Assembly (NCBI RefSeq): GCF_000685015.1
Contig: NZ_BAYA01000001.1
Coordinates: 525,995-589,994 of the forward strand
Direction: 5' to 3'
DNA length: 64,000 nt
Origin: Paraburkholderia bannensis NBRC 103871
GTDB lineage: Bacteria > Pseudomonadota > Gammaproteobacteria > Burkholderiales > Burkholderiaceae
Shown one piece after another: positions 33,329 through 41,096 of the stretch. The translations under genes were made by a program, and so were the position numbers. The notes beneath the pieces are model-generated. The model was given only the letters and a program-made list of their open reading frames with translations. It searched no databases and was not told the DNA's origin. The number at the start of each line of letters is the position of its first letter. Position 1 is the first letter of the stretch.

Positions 33329-33750
33329 GGGAGTGGCGCGGGGGCGCGCTCTGTTATGCCTGGTATCGCCGGGTGTTGCCGGCTATCGCCTGGTATTGCC
33401 GCGTTTTGCTTGTCGACGTGAAGCGTCCGGGCATGGCCGCATTTGCCGCGAAGGCGCAATGCGCGGAACCCGCATGTTGTCGCCATAACGGCGCCATGCG
33501 GAACGTGACAGAAACACCGGCGGAATTGCGCTAATCGTAAGCGGCGCGGCGTGTCTCTCATAGCGAATCATTCTCATCGATATGTGAGAAAAACTAACAG
33601 CCGATTCTTGCTCAGTTATTCTCGACTTACGCGACGCTAACCTTATGAATTCAAAGCGTTAACAGTCTGAGGAAAGGTCTGGCGCTATGTGCGGGAGCCC
33701 ACATAACGGGGAAAACGGGCGGCGTAGATTGCGTGCAAAGGAGAACCGAG
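33329..33750. other. Intergenic region with short imperfect tandem repeat
   Basis: No gene supported. At 33357-33402 the minus strand reads two copies of GGCAAYACCMGGCGATA followed by a partial GGCATAAC, an imperfect tandem repeat of about 20 bases. The right half (33500-33690) is AT-rich and includes CTCAGTTATTCTCGACTTACG; it presumably holds the promoter of the next gene. Confidence 0.4.
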
Positions 33751-34119
33751 ATGAAAAACTACCTTGCCGCCCTGCTCCTCCTGCCCGCCGCGATTGCCTT
33801 TGCCGATGGCAGCGAGTTTCCCGCCGACGCCACCACGCCCAGCGCCGCTGATATCCAGCAGCATCTGAACGGCAAGGCATTCGACATCAAGCTAAGCGAT
33901 GGCAGCATGTGGCATGTTCAGTACGGCATGAGTGGCGACTACGATTTCAAATCGAGCAAAGGATTCGCCGACCACGGCGACTGGCAGGCCCAGGACGGCA
34001 AGGTGTGCAGCAAAGGCACGAAGATTCCCTACTCGTGCAACGACGTGCGCATGAAGGGCAATGACCTGTACCTCAAGCGCGACAGCGGCGAGGTGGTGGA
34101 GTTTGTCGAGGCGCGGTGA
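33751..34119 (+). CDS. Small secreted protein of unknown function
   Basis: A 122-residue protein with a clear Sec signal (MKNYLAALLLLPAAIAFADG). The mature domain of about 100 residues contains 'DIQQHLNGKAFDIKLSDGSM' and 'SKGTKIPYSCNDVRMKGNDL', with two Cys that could pair. The pattern of small beta-rich strands resembles DUF995-like periplasmic proteins but I cannot assign a family firmly. GGAGAACCGAG is a good ribosome site. Monocistronic. Confidence 0.75.
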   Translation: MKNYLAALLLLPAAIAFADGSEFPADATTPSAADIQQHLNGKAFDIKLSDGSMWHVQYGMSGDYDFKSSKGFADHGDWQAQDGKVCSKGTKIPYSCNDVRMKGNDLYLKRDSGEVVEFVEAR

Positions 34120-34259
34120 GGGGCACATGGAGCAGCGCCCGTGTGAAACGGCGCCGCTTTAAATGGCAGTGCAGCCGACGGCATACGCCTAATTTCAGAC
34201 CTACCGGAAAAATCCGCCAACTCTTTGCCCACGCTCATATTCGCCATGACTGCCTTCTG

Positions 34260-34294
34260 GCAAATTTGCTGAAATTTCGCAAATTTGCTAATAT
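34260..34294 (+). promoter_or_regulatory. Promoter/operator of the HigBA-type operon
   Basis: Two identical 10-bp palindromes GCAAATTTGC (34260-34269 and 34279-34288) are spaced by nine bases, so their centres are 19 bp apart. The second abuts a -10-like TAATAT (34289-34294), with TTTGCT (34265-34270) as -35. This fits autorepression by the antitoxin. The toxin ATG is ten bases downstream. Confidence 0.65.
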
Positions 34295-34303
34295 CAGGAC
34301 AGT

Positions 34304-34630
34304 ATGTGGACGGTTACGTACTACAGCGAGCGGGTCAAGAAAGAGGTTTTTTCACTACCAGTCGGTATTCGCGCAGACTACTTCCGGCTATTAAACATTC
34401 TAGAAATGTTCGGTGCCGACCTCCGAATGCCGCATTCACGTGCGATGGGTGGTGGTCTTTTCGAGTTGCGCCCGCGTGGACGTGAAGGCATAGGCCGCGT
34501 GTTCTACTGCACCCAGCTAGGGCACCGCATCGTAGTCCTGCATTCATTCGTCAAGAAAACACAGGAAACGCCTGATGCTGAGTTGCGCATCGGACGCAAA
34601 CGCCTCAAAGAGGTTTTGGACAATGGTTAG
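34304..34630 (+). CDS. HigB/RelE-type toxin (phage Gp49-like family)
   Basis: A 108-residue basic protein starting MWTVTYYSERVKKEVFSLPV. The pattern 'MGGGLFELRPRGREGIGRVF' followed by 'HRIVVLHSFVKKTQETP' is the diagnostic core of HigB/RelE-superfamily toxins of the Gp49 class. Family knowledge: ribosome-dependent mRNA interferase. It overlaps the XRE antitoxin gene by eight bases, the toxin-first order typical of higBA. It lies just outside the genomic island's left end. GC is lower here than in the core genes, suggesting transfer. Confidence 0.88.
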   Translation: MWTVTYYSERVKKEVFSLPVGIRADYFRLLNILEMFGADLRMPHSRAMGGGLFELRPRGREGIGRVFYCTQLGHRIVVLHSFVKKTQETPDAELRIGRKRLKEVLDNG

Positions 34631-34955
34631 GTCAAAACGCCACGCCGAAATCGACGATCGATACGACCCAGTGCCTCACACGAAGGCCGACACAGATCGG
34701 ATGATGCGGGATCCAGCATTTCGGGCGGCATATGACGCGCTGGAAGAAGAGTTTTCCGCCCTGGAAGCGCTCCTTACCGCTCGCAAAGAGGCGGGACTCA
34801 CTCAGGCGCAGGTCGCTGAACGCATGGGGACGACAACCTCCGCTGTGTCTCGCCTGGAGTCGTGCCTTGCAAGCGAGAAACACTCGCCTTCACTTTCGAC
34901 GTTACGTAAATACGCCGCCGCTTGCGGCAAGTCGCTGCGCATCTCGCTCGTGTAG
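34623..34955 (+). CDS. XRE-family antitoxin (HigA-like)
   Basis: A 110-residue protein starting MVRSKRHAEIDDRYDPVPHT. The C-terminal half is an XRE helix-turn-helix: 'RKEAGLTQAQVAERMGTTTS' and 'AVSRLESCL'. The N-terminal half, with 'AYDALEEEFSALEALLTAR', is the toxin-binding part. Role: neutralises the upstream toxin and represses the operon through the GCAAATTTGC palindromes. The ATG lies inside the toxin gene. The stop is 83 bases before the tRNA-Pro terminator remnant. Confidence 0.88.
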   Translation: MVRSKRHAEIDDRYDPVPHTKADTDRMMRDPAFRAAYDALEEEFSALEALLTARKEAGLTQAQVAERMGTTTSAVSRLESCLASEKHSPSLSTLRKYAAACGKSLRISLV

Positions 34956-35037
34956 GTTAACCACGAGGTGCGTGGATCGCAGGCTAAGGCACATTGCGTG
35001 CGGCCCGAGCGCTCATCACTTTTCCCGGCCACCAATG

Positions 35038-35068
35038 AAAAAAACCGCACGGTTTTGACACCGTGCGG
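35038..35068 (-). terminator. Intrinsic terminator, probably the original one of tRNA-Pro
   Basis: CCGCACGG (35045-35052) / CCGTGCGG (35061-35068), 8-base loop; on the minus strand it is followed by TTTTTTT. It faces the same way as tRNA-Pro and lies nine bases beyond the attL repeat, exactly where a tRNA terminator would be if the island were removed. Confidence 0.8.
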
Positions 35069-35077
35069 GTTCTAACT

Positions 35078-35106
35078 TCTGGTCGGGGCGAGAGGATTTG
35101 AACCTC
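35078..35106. repeat. attL: 29-bp direct repeat (tRNA-Pro 3' fragment)
   Basis: TCTGGTCGGGGCGAGAGGAT continuing TTGAACCTC, identical to 46798-46826. It corresponds to the last 27 bases of tRNA-Pro plus two flanking bases. The sequence beyond (GATCGCCCCC) does not match the tRNA, so this copy is only an attachment-site remnant. Confidence 0.93.
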
Positions 35107-35120
35107 GATCGCCCCCAATA

Positions 35121-35136
35121 AAATCAATGACTTAAA
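35121..35136. repeat. Putative integrase arm-type site, left
   Basis: AAATCAATGACTTAAA, 15 of 16 identical to the reverse complement of 46752-46767. It lies 14 bases inside the attL core. Confidence 0.5.
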
Positions 35137-35297
35137 TAACTTTGATGTAACCAGCGTCACAGGTCAGTGTAACAGCCAAGCATCATGATGAACAGATCCG
35201 GCACGACAACAATCCACCGTCTGTATGCATAGCTAGGTCTCAAATGCACCTTGCCTTATGCCGCTTGCTCGCGAAAGTAGCTCAACTCAGGGGGCAC

Positions 35298-35957
35298 TCA
35301 AGGCAGTTCAAAGAGAGCGTTGAACCAGTTAACAAAAGCGTCCGCACCGGGCGACCTAGGATCGATGACCTTTGCTGCAACAGCGTGCCCCATGCGCATC
35401 CCCGGTTCATCCTGCCATGCCAACCAAGTTCGAATTTTTGCTTTGGAAGAATGGTTTGCGCCTTGCGCTCCATCGCCATTTCGAAACGGTGCGGCGTGAC
35501 TTCCTTTTGCCGAGGTAGACGAATCTTCTGCGTGCTGCAACAACGAACTTCCAGGAATCAGTGTAAGAGCAAAATCCTCGATCATTCCATTGCTTGCATT
35601 ATTTGGCATAACCCAAAAATCAATCTTCGGGCACTCCAATCCATCGGCATCGCATAACCCTTTTATCTCAGCCACAACGTTCTCAAGACGTTGCTTGGCA
35701 GCAGCACAATCATTATCCGCATCCAAAACAAAACCAACGTGCGAGCGACCAGATTTAATCTTTGTATATGCAGATTTCGCTGTGATGGCGGACTTCCCTC
35801 CTGTTGAGCTTTCTCTTCCCGCCATCGCGATATCCACCAAAAATTGCTGCGGAGTCTCCCAACCTTCGATACGCGATCGCATAATAGCGCTAATAAGCGA
35901 AATATCGTCGTTACCCTCAACAATAAGGAGTCGTTTAGAGGGTTCCTTTTTAGACAC
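35298..35957 (-). CDS. TOPRIM-fold DUF3226-type protein (defence effector candidate)
   Basis: A 219-residue protein from a GTG start (35957-35955), overlapping the ATPase stop by eight bases. TOPRIM features: 'RLLIVEGNDDISLISAIM' with the conserved Glu, then 'HVGFVLDADNDCAAAKQRLE' with the D-x-D, and 'DFWVMPNNASNGMIEDFALT' with a further conserved Asn/Gly/Glu pattern of DUF3226. Family knowledge: TOPRIM domains of OLD-type and PARIS-type defence systems act as nucleases; the companion ATPase controls them. The gene is coupled to the ATPase gene and lies at the island edge. Its activity is inferred, not shown. Confidence 0.8.
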   Translation of the reverse strand: MSKKEPSKRLLIVEGNDDISLISAIMRSRIEGWETPQQFLVDIAMAGRESSTGGKSAITAKSAYTKIKSGRSHVGFVLDADNDCAAAKQRLENVVAEIKGLCDADGLECPKIDFWVMPNNASNGMIEDFALTLIPGSSLLQHAEDSSTSAKGSHAAPFRNGDGAQGANHSSKAKIRTWLAWQDEPGMRMGHAVAAKVIDPRSPGADAFVNWFNALFELP

Positions 35958-37104
35958 CGCGAATCTCCTGATCTTCGTCTACCGCCGCCGCAATTTCCTC
36001 AAAATCATAGTGAACGGATTTTTTCCGTCGGGAATCAATCCGATGCGCCGCGATATCATCGCAGTTTATAGAGACACGACTCAGCCCTCTTATACAATCA
36101 AGACTGTGCGTGGTAGCAAAAACTTGCACATTAAAAAATCGTGCAAATTCAGATATAACGGTCCACATGGTTGTCGTCAGTGAATGATGTATAGCAGACC
36201 CTATTTCGTCAATATAAACCCTTCCGCCTTGCGTATTTGGGAACGCCAAAAGCAGAAACAAAATATGTCTGACACCATCACCAAACGAGCCAAGTGGCTG
36301 AGGCTCACTAACACCTTTAAGTTTAATGAAGAATGAGCTTAGGGTATTTGGGGTTTGCTGCAACGTCTGAAGCCCCTCAATATCCGGTATCATAATTCGA
36401 AGAAATTTTACAATTTTTGAAACTAGATCCTCGTTAAACGCAATCTTCGACCAACCATTATTTGCACTCCCGATATCATTTGCATCGGGGGTTATAAAAA
36501 GAACCCTTGACTGCGGACGTTGATTTGCGACCATCATACCGAGATGATTAAATGTATCAAACCTAACATCCGATCCTTCGAACAAGGGAATTTTAGGACT
36601 GGAGAAAGATCCACCTGTACCATCGGCACTATATGAATATTCTGCCTTAAGACCTACCTGGCCTTGAAGCATTACTCCAGCAGCACCAAGTTGTTGATAT
36701 AAAAAATTCTCACTAGGCGAGGTCAGCAACTGCAATTGTGCATCGGAAGGCGTCGAAGGAGATACGAACCCGAGCTGAAGCTTATCGAAATCACCGTTCT
36801 TACTCCTCGTTTCTATCGAGAATTTTTCCTTACCCTCTGCAAGAGATTTCACATTAAACAGAGAATGCCTTACATCAACGTACTGATATAGTTGACTTTG
36901 CTGAAAAACATTTTTTAACCAACCACGACGCAATAATACTTGGAGAAGACTATTCCAATTTCCAGATTCGACGAAATGAAGCCCCTCCAACAATGTGGAT
37001 TTTCCGGAGTTATTCATCCCGACGAATAGATTAATCCGATTTAAGCCGGAAACAGTGAAATCCGTAAAGCATCGGAAATCCTCAAAATGTATGGAATCGA
37101 TCAC
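35950..37104 (-). CDS. OLD-like AAA/ABC ATPase (defence sensor candidate)
   Basis: A 384-residue ATPase starting MIDSIHFEDFRCFTDFTVSG. Walker A 'FVGMNNSGKSTLLEGLHFVE' is at about residue 28, an ABC-like signature 'SFGDGVRHILFLLLAFPN' at about 270, Walker B 'GGRVYIDEIGSAIHH' at about 295 and an H-loop 'VFATTHSLDCIRGL' at about 335. This is the architecture of OLD/RecF-type ATPases (AAA_15/AAA_21). Unlike class 1 OLD proteins it has no fused TOPRIM; the TOPRIM is the next gene. The AT-rich base composition differs strongly from the chromosome. Similar splits are seen in PARIS (AriA plus AriB), but the ATPase here is short for AriA. Confidence 0.85.
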   Translation of the reverse strand: MIDSIHFEDFRCFTDFTVSGLNRINLFVGMNNSGKSTLLEGLHFVESGNWNSLLQVLLRRGWLKNVFQQSQLYQYVDVRHSLFNVKSLAEGKEKFSIETRSKNGDFDKLQLGFVSPSTPSDAQLQLLTSPSENFLYQQLGAAGVMLQGQVGLKAEYSYSADGTGGSFSSPKIPLFEGSDVRFDTFNHLGMMVANQRPQSRVLFITPDANDIGSANNGWSKIAFNEDLVSKIVKFLRIMIPDIEGLQTLQQTPNTLSSFFIKLKGVSEPQPLGSFGDGVRHILFLLLAFPNTQGGRVYIDEIGSAIHHSLTTTMWTVISEFARFFNVQVFATTHSLDCIRGLSRVSINCDDIAAHRIDSRRKKSVHYDFEEIAAAVDEDQEIRGV

Positions 37105-37584
37105 ACCATCACCTCGCTACTTAGATTCAATGTCATGTGTCTTCGCCCCGCACGAAGTTGCCAGCCTAGGTACCTGCTAGCATCAGTCTCGAATTTCGTC
37201 ACCCCTACAACCTGTGCCTAAAAAAGGCTCTCGTCGATCACACAGCAGCCCTTGCGACAAATTTTACAGTACGGCGGAGTTGCCTTTGGGCAGCGCACCT
37301 ACTGAACAGCATCAGGGCGACAACTCTCTTCACCAGCCGCATCTAGATGCGGATGTTTCATTGTAATTTTGACACCACCTCATGCTTCCGATAGCTCCTG
37401 CAATCTTACAAAACAACAGAAACGGAAATGCATTTCAGATGGGCAGCCTGTGCGCGAGTTGGTTCTCTTTGGGTATGCGGTAACGAAACCACGGAACGGC
37501 ATGATTGGCGGTAACGTTAAAATACACTTTTCTACGTAAACGTTACCAGTTAAGATTCACGCACCTAAACGTTACTGAGTAGCT
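37105..37584. other. AT-rich divergent intergenic region with GGTAAC motifs
   Basis: No gene seen in 480 bases between the ATPase gene and the serine recombinase. Its right end holds the GGTAACG/CGTTACC cluster listed separately. It must contain the promoters of both divergent genes. Confidence 0.45.
37479..37576. repeat. GGTAACG / CGTTAC motif cluster upstream of the serine recombinase
   Basis: GGTAACG occurs at 37479-37485 and 37510-37516; its inverse CGTTACC at 37541-37547 and CGTTACT at 37570-37576. The middle two form an inverted repeat (GGTAACGTT ... AACGTTACC). Candidate operator or recombination (res-like) sites; the last copy is nine bases before the recombinase ATG. Confidence 0.5.
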
Positions 37585-38292
37585 ATGTCGATCCGCGCAT
37601 ACCTCCGAGCATCAACCGCAGACCAGGACGCAGACCGGGCGAGAGAATCGCTAACGGCGTTCGCAGCCGAGCACGGCGCACGCATCACAGCTTTCTATGT
37701 CGAGAACGCATCCGGCACGAAGCTGGATCGCCCCGCTCTAGATGAACTGCTGACGGAGGCGTACGCGGGTGACGTTCTGCTAGTCGAGGGTATCGACCGC
37801 CTTACGCGTCTAACGCAGGACGATTGGGAAGCGCTGAAAGCGCGCATTAAGTCTCAGAAGGTCCTGATAGTCGCGAAGTACGTACCGATGACTTGGAAAT
37901 TGCTGGAAGCTACACAGGCACAAAGGAACGATTGGGCGCACGACGCCACGGAAACCGCCCTGCGCGATTTGATGGTGGAGTTAGCCGCAGCGAAGGCACG
38001 AGAGGACTATGAGGTCCGCCGCGAGCGCGCCTCGCAAGGTGTAGCGCGCCGTCGCCAGCGGGATGCCGCAGGGGAAACGGAAACAGCCGGTTACGCGGGC
38101 CGCAAGGCCGACACCAAGATGCACGCCCGGATTGTTGAGCTGCGCAAGGCCGGGTTCTCATACAGCAGGATCGTGGAAACCCTGAAAACCACCCGCCCCA
38201 CCATTTCGCGTGCGCTGAAGGCCGCTGGGCTGGCTGCCTCCACGGCACAACCAAATACGGCCGGCGATAGCTGCACAACAATCCACCCTTGA
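37585..38292 (+). CDS. Serine recombinase (resolvase/invertase family)
   Basis: A 235-residue protein starting MSIRAYLRASTADQDADRAR; the nucleophile is Ser10 in Arg-Ala-Ser. The catalytic core includes 'YVENASGTKLDRPALDELLT' and 'VLLVEGIDRLTRLTQDDWEA'. A long helix E region follows, and a Hin-type HTH at the C-terminus: 'ARIVELRKAGFSYSRIVETL' then 'TTRPTISRALKAA'. Family knowledge: such proteins resolve or invert DNA between short sites. In an island that already has a tyrosine integrase, it may invert a segment, resolve dimers, or act as a regulator. The repeats just upstream are plausible sites. Confidence 0.9.
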   Translation: MSIRAYLRASTADQDADRARESLTAFAAEHGARITAFYVENASGTKLDRPALDELLTEAYAGDVLLVEGIDRLTRLTQDDWEALKARIKSQKVLIVAKYVPMTWKLLEATQAQRNDWAHDATETALRDLMVELAAAKAREDYEVRRERASQGVARRRQRDAAGETETAGYAGRKADTKMHARIVELRKAGFSYSRIVETLKTTRPTISRALKAAGLAASTAQPNTAGDSCTTIHP

Positions 38293-38730
38293 CTTTCACA
38301 AATCATATATGTAAGATCTTAATTAATTCTTCAGCGCCAACTGAAGATGAAAAACATATGACCAGCGCGCACTACGGCTCCCCGCATCCATCGGGGCGTC
38401 CTAGTGCTGCTGGCATTTCGCTTTCAACTGCTCTTTAACAATTCAGCGTATGGGATGCTGGCAATTGCTAGCGCCCGTCGGCCTCACTCAGGTCGTGACG
38501 CAGGAACGGCTCCCCAGCCTCGGGGCTATGAAGGATGTCGGCTCCACCTGCGAAAAGAAACCGAACTTCGCTTCGTTAAGCGGCCATCGAGGGCCGTTTT
38601 GCCAAGCGCGGTTGCCCTCTATCGTCCCGAGGGATACCACCGAAACAGGCTGCCCACCCGCCAATCGACGCGGGCACGCCAATGACCCAACTCGATCTTT
38701 ATCCAACCATTTTATTTAGGAATCCTGCTT
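38293..38730. ncRNA. Structured leader with boxA, ahead of the S49 operon (no protein gene)
   Basis: 438 bases without a convincing gene. It contains the rrn-like boxA at 38429-38443 and, after it, about 280 bases able to form several hairpins, for example AGCC/GGCT near 38516, GAGGGC/GCCCTC (38588-38622) and CCCG/CGGG near 38655. The frames that cross it are Arg/Cys-rich with no ribosome site. Likely a long 5' leader of the 38,731-41,951 operon; a separate small RNA cannot be excluded. Confidence 0.4.
38429..38443 (+). promoter_or_regulatory. boxA antitermination element
   Basis: TGCTCTTTAACAATT matches the rRNA-operon boxA consensus (TGCTCTTTAACA). Known role: NusB/NusE binding to the transcript to resist Rho termination. 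No rRNA gene is nearby; it leads the island's four-gene operon. Confidence 0.65.
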
Positions 38731-39522
38731 ATGAAGAAACAAATCCCGGCATCGTACCCTGCCCCGCATGACGAGCTTATCGCTGCTATCGCTGACTGCG
38801 AGACCGTAGCCACAAAGCTCCGCACACTTGAAGCTGCGGTGAGGGAGTTGCCCGGAAAACTTGCTCGCGCTGAGACTGCTGTGCTCGAAGCCGAGCAAAA
38901 GCTCGCTAGCAAAGAGGTGGAGGCACTTTTGCCCAGCCCTGATGACATCGACTTGGAGATTGCCACTCTTGAAGATGACGTAGAGCGCGCCCGCGCCGCC
39001 GCCGCTCGTCTTCAGCGGCAATCGGAGGCGCTCGATTCAACCGGCGAGAAACTGAATGCCGAGATGCAGGCCGCGCAAGGTGCGCTGAACCTCGAACTAA
39101 ATATCCTCGTGGATGAAGCGCGCGATGTTCTAGCAAACCGAATCGTGGAGAAGGCCGATGAACTCGGAGAACTATACGCAGCGTATGGCGCATTCGCTTA
39201 TGCCGCTGGAGCCAATGCCGATTGGTTACACCTGGCGCACGTAAGCGACCCGCGACACGCGATGCAAATAATCGGCACAGGACGGACATCCGACGCTGCA
39301 CAGAACATCTTGAGCCAGCCGAAGCACGACGACTCTGCCGAGGCGAAGTCCATCCGCCCGGCATTGCAGCCAATGGCGAAGGCCCGCGCACTCCTGAAAA
39401 AACACGAATACACCCCGAGGGCACAGCGGATCAAGCCGGGCAACAGTCTGCGTGGATCTTCGCATGGGCCAAACGGCGTGCCGGATGCGCCGACGAACCG
39501 CAGTGCGGGCGGAGTACGCTAA
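38731..39522 (+). CDS. Coiled-coil protein of unknown function, first gene of S49 operon
   Basis: A 263-residue protein starting MKKQIPASYPAPHDELIAAI. Residues about 25-125 are a heptad-rich Ala/Glu/Leu coiled coil ('AETAVLEAEQKLASKEVEAL', 'VERARAAAARLQRQSEALDS'), followed by a small domain with 'YAAYGAFAYAAGANADWLHL' and a disordered Ser/Gly/Asn-rich tail. No family recognised. The stop and the next ATG overlap (TAATG), so it is translationally coupled to the S49 peptidase. In phages, a scaffold-like coiled coil beside an S49 prohead protease is common, but no capsid gene is present here. AGGAATCC precedes the ATG. Confidence 0.75.
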   Translation: MKKQIPASYPAPHDELIAAIADCETVATKLRTLEAAVRELPGKLARAETAVLEAEQKLASKEVEALLPSPDDIDLEIATLEDDVERARAAAARLQRQSEALDSTGEKLNAEMQAAQGALNLELNILVDEARDVLANRIVEKADELGELYAAYGAFAYAAGANADWLHLAHVSDPRHAMQIIGTGRTSDAAQNILSQPKHDDSAEAKSIRPALQPMAKARALLKKHEYTPRAQRIKPGNSLRGSSHGPNGVPDAPTNRSAGGVR

Positions 39523-40253
39523 TGCTTGTTCCGAATCTGTTTTCCACCGCAGTTCGCCCCGTGAGGGGCGTCCCCGCCGACACTAAATACGGCATCGTTC
39601 ACGACATCGCCGTTATTCCAATCGCTGGCACGCTCACTCAGCACGCCACAGACGACACGACCGGATACGACTGGATCAAGGCGAATTTTTTGCAGGCGTT
39701 GGCAGACTCGAAAGCCAATGCAATTGCCCTTGTTATCGACTCAGACGGCGGCGAGGTCGCGGGGTGTTTTGACCTCGTAGACCTTATTTACGCGTCGCGT
39801 GCAGTTAAACCGTTGCTCGCCATTTGCTCCGAAACCGCGTATTCAGCCGCGTACGCCATCGCCAGCGCATGCGAGCAAGTGACGGTGCCGCGTACAGGCG
39901 GTGTCGGCTCGGTGGGCGCCATTTCGAGCCATGTTGATATTTCGGGTTCGCTCGCACAGCAAGGTATCGTCGTAACGCTGATCCATAACGGCGACCATAA
40001 AGCAGATGGGGTCGAGACTTCCCCGCTAACGCTGACAGCCCGCGCTCGATTCCAACGCGACGTTGACGCGATGGGCGAATTGTTCGTAACGACCGTTGCC
40101 CGCAATCGAGGCTTGTCATTCAAAGCAGTTCGCGCAACCCAAGCTGATACGTTTTTGGGCCAGGCCGCAATAGATGTTGGTTTTGCCGACGCGGTCATGA
40201 GTCCAGACGCTGCCTTTATCGAACTGGCAACACAGCTTCGGGAGGCCGCATGA
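39522..40253 (+). CDS. S49-family (SppA/phage prohead protease-like) peptidase
   Basis: A 243-residue ClpP-fold serine peptidase. The first motif 'ALVIDSDGGEVAGCFDLVDL' is the oxyanion-side strand; the nucleophile Ser is in 'SETAYSAAYAIASACEQVTV', followed by 'GGVGSVGAISSHVDISGSLA'; the general-base Lys is expected in 'IHNGDHKADGVETSP'. This is the phage/SppA pattern (Ser-Lys dyad). Family knowledge: in phages such proteins mature the prohead; in cells they cleave signal peptides. No signal or membrane helix is present. Coupled at both ends by overlapping stop/start codons (TAATG at 39520, ATGA at 40250). Confidence 0.88.
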   Translation: MLVPNLFSTAVRPVRGVPADTKYGIVHDIAVIPIAGTLTQHATDDTTGYDWIKANFLQALADSKANAIALVIDSDGGEVAGCFDLVDLIYASRAVKPLLAICSETAYSAAYAIASACEQVTVPRTGGVGSVGAISSHVDISGSLAQQGIVVTLIHNGDHKADGVETSPLTLTARARFQRDVDAMGELFVTTVARNRGLSFKAVRATQADTFLGQAAIDVGFADAVMSPDAAFIELATQLREAA

Positions 40254-40954
40254 GTTACGCGTCGCTCGCGGCTGACGCCGAACGCATGGCAATCCCCCTG
40301 TGGCTCTTGCCGTATGAGCGCCGGGGAAAGAAAACAGCCGAGAAGCTCCGCGTCGAACTTATCCGGCGCTTACTTGGTCCAGCGCATGAAGGCTTTCGCG
40401 GCAAGTTGGCCGACATTGACGAACATCTAAGCCGCTTGGTCGATTGCAGTCAGGGCCGCCACGGACGCGCGCTCCAGATTGCGTTGACGGCGTATGAAAC
40501 CTCCCAGCGCAATGCGGCTGAACTTGCCAAGCGGACGGTAATGCGCAGACCGAATCGGAAGGAAGTGTTGCTTCTTGAGGCTGATGTACGGCAATGGGCG
40601 ATTGTTTCCCGTGCTGGATTCGCGGTCTATCGGGCTGCTCGCGCCGTGCGCGGTGAGGACGAACTCGGCATCTTGCCACTGTCCGAAGCTGCTGACTCCT
40701 CTCAACCTTGGCCTGTCCCGCGACCAGCCCCCGCGAACGCCGAATCGGAAACGCTTGTAGCGGCTAGTCACAAGGCGGTCGATGCCGCACGTATCGAGGT
40801 GGACACCGCGCCCCGCCGTCCGCTTGTGCTGATTCCGGGATACGAGCATTGCACGCCGAAACACACGGCTCCGCAAAGGTTCGTGGCCGAACTGGAACGG
40901 TTCATCACTCGTCTTGAGTCTGAGATCGGCGGGAAGGCAGAGACCGTGGCTTGA
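40250..40954 (+). CDS. Unknown protein, third gene of S49 operon
   Basis: A 234-residue protein starting MSYASLAADAERMAIPLWLL. The N-terminal half is helical and basic ('ERRGKKTAEKLRVELIRRLL', 'QIALTAYETSQRNAAELAKR'); the C-terminal third has a Pro/Ala-rich linker and ends with a helix 'RFVAELERFITRLESEIGGK'. No family recognised. Its ATG overlaps the S49 stop (ATGA). The reading frame is uninterrupted and codon use is similar to the S49 gene, so it is very likely a real gene. Confidence 0.7.
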   Translation: MSYASLAADAERMAIPLWLLPYERRGKKTAEKLRVELIRRLLGPAHEGFRGKLADIDEHLSRLVDCSQGRHGRALQIALTAYETSQRNAAELAKRTVMRRPNRKEVLLLEADVRQWAIVSRAGFAVYRAARAVRGEDELGILPLSEAADSSQPWPVPRPAPANAESETLVAASHKAVDAARIEVDTAPRRPLVLIPGYEHCTPKHTAPQRFVAELERFITRLESEIGGKAETVA

Positions 40955-41096
40955 TCGTTTACACAGGTCTTAGCGTGGGGCGGCTTGCCCTCAAACATGC
41001 CACCCCACACGAGGAATATACGGAGAACTCTCTAACAGATCAGATTCAAGCTCTGAACAGGGAAGTATCCGGAAACTTGGGAATTTCCCGCTTTCT

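Larger units (their letters stand above)
34956..35297. other. Non-coding junction of chromosome and island left end
   Basis: Holds, from left to right, a minus-strand terminator (35038-35068), the attL repeat (35078-35106), a putative integrase arm site (35121-35136) and the tail of the island's first gene. No gene seen. Confidence 0.6.

Noticed and set aside
33357..33402. CRISPR-like repeat
   Set aside because: Only two and a half imperfect copies with no spacer of regular length and no cas genes.
35080..35155. Apparent tRNA-Pro at the left island end
   Set aside because: Only the last 27 bases match; there is no anticodon arm or 5' half. It is the attL remnant.
35298..37104. Calling the ATPase-TOPRIM pair PARIS outright
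   Set aside because: The ATPase is shorter than AriA and the TOPRIM looks like DUF3226 rather than the AriB family; only the general architecture agrees.
38429..38730. rRNA operon leader suggested by boxA
   Set aside because: No 16S, tRNA or 23S sequence follows; the downstream DNA codes for the island operon.
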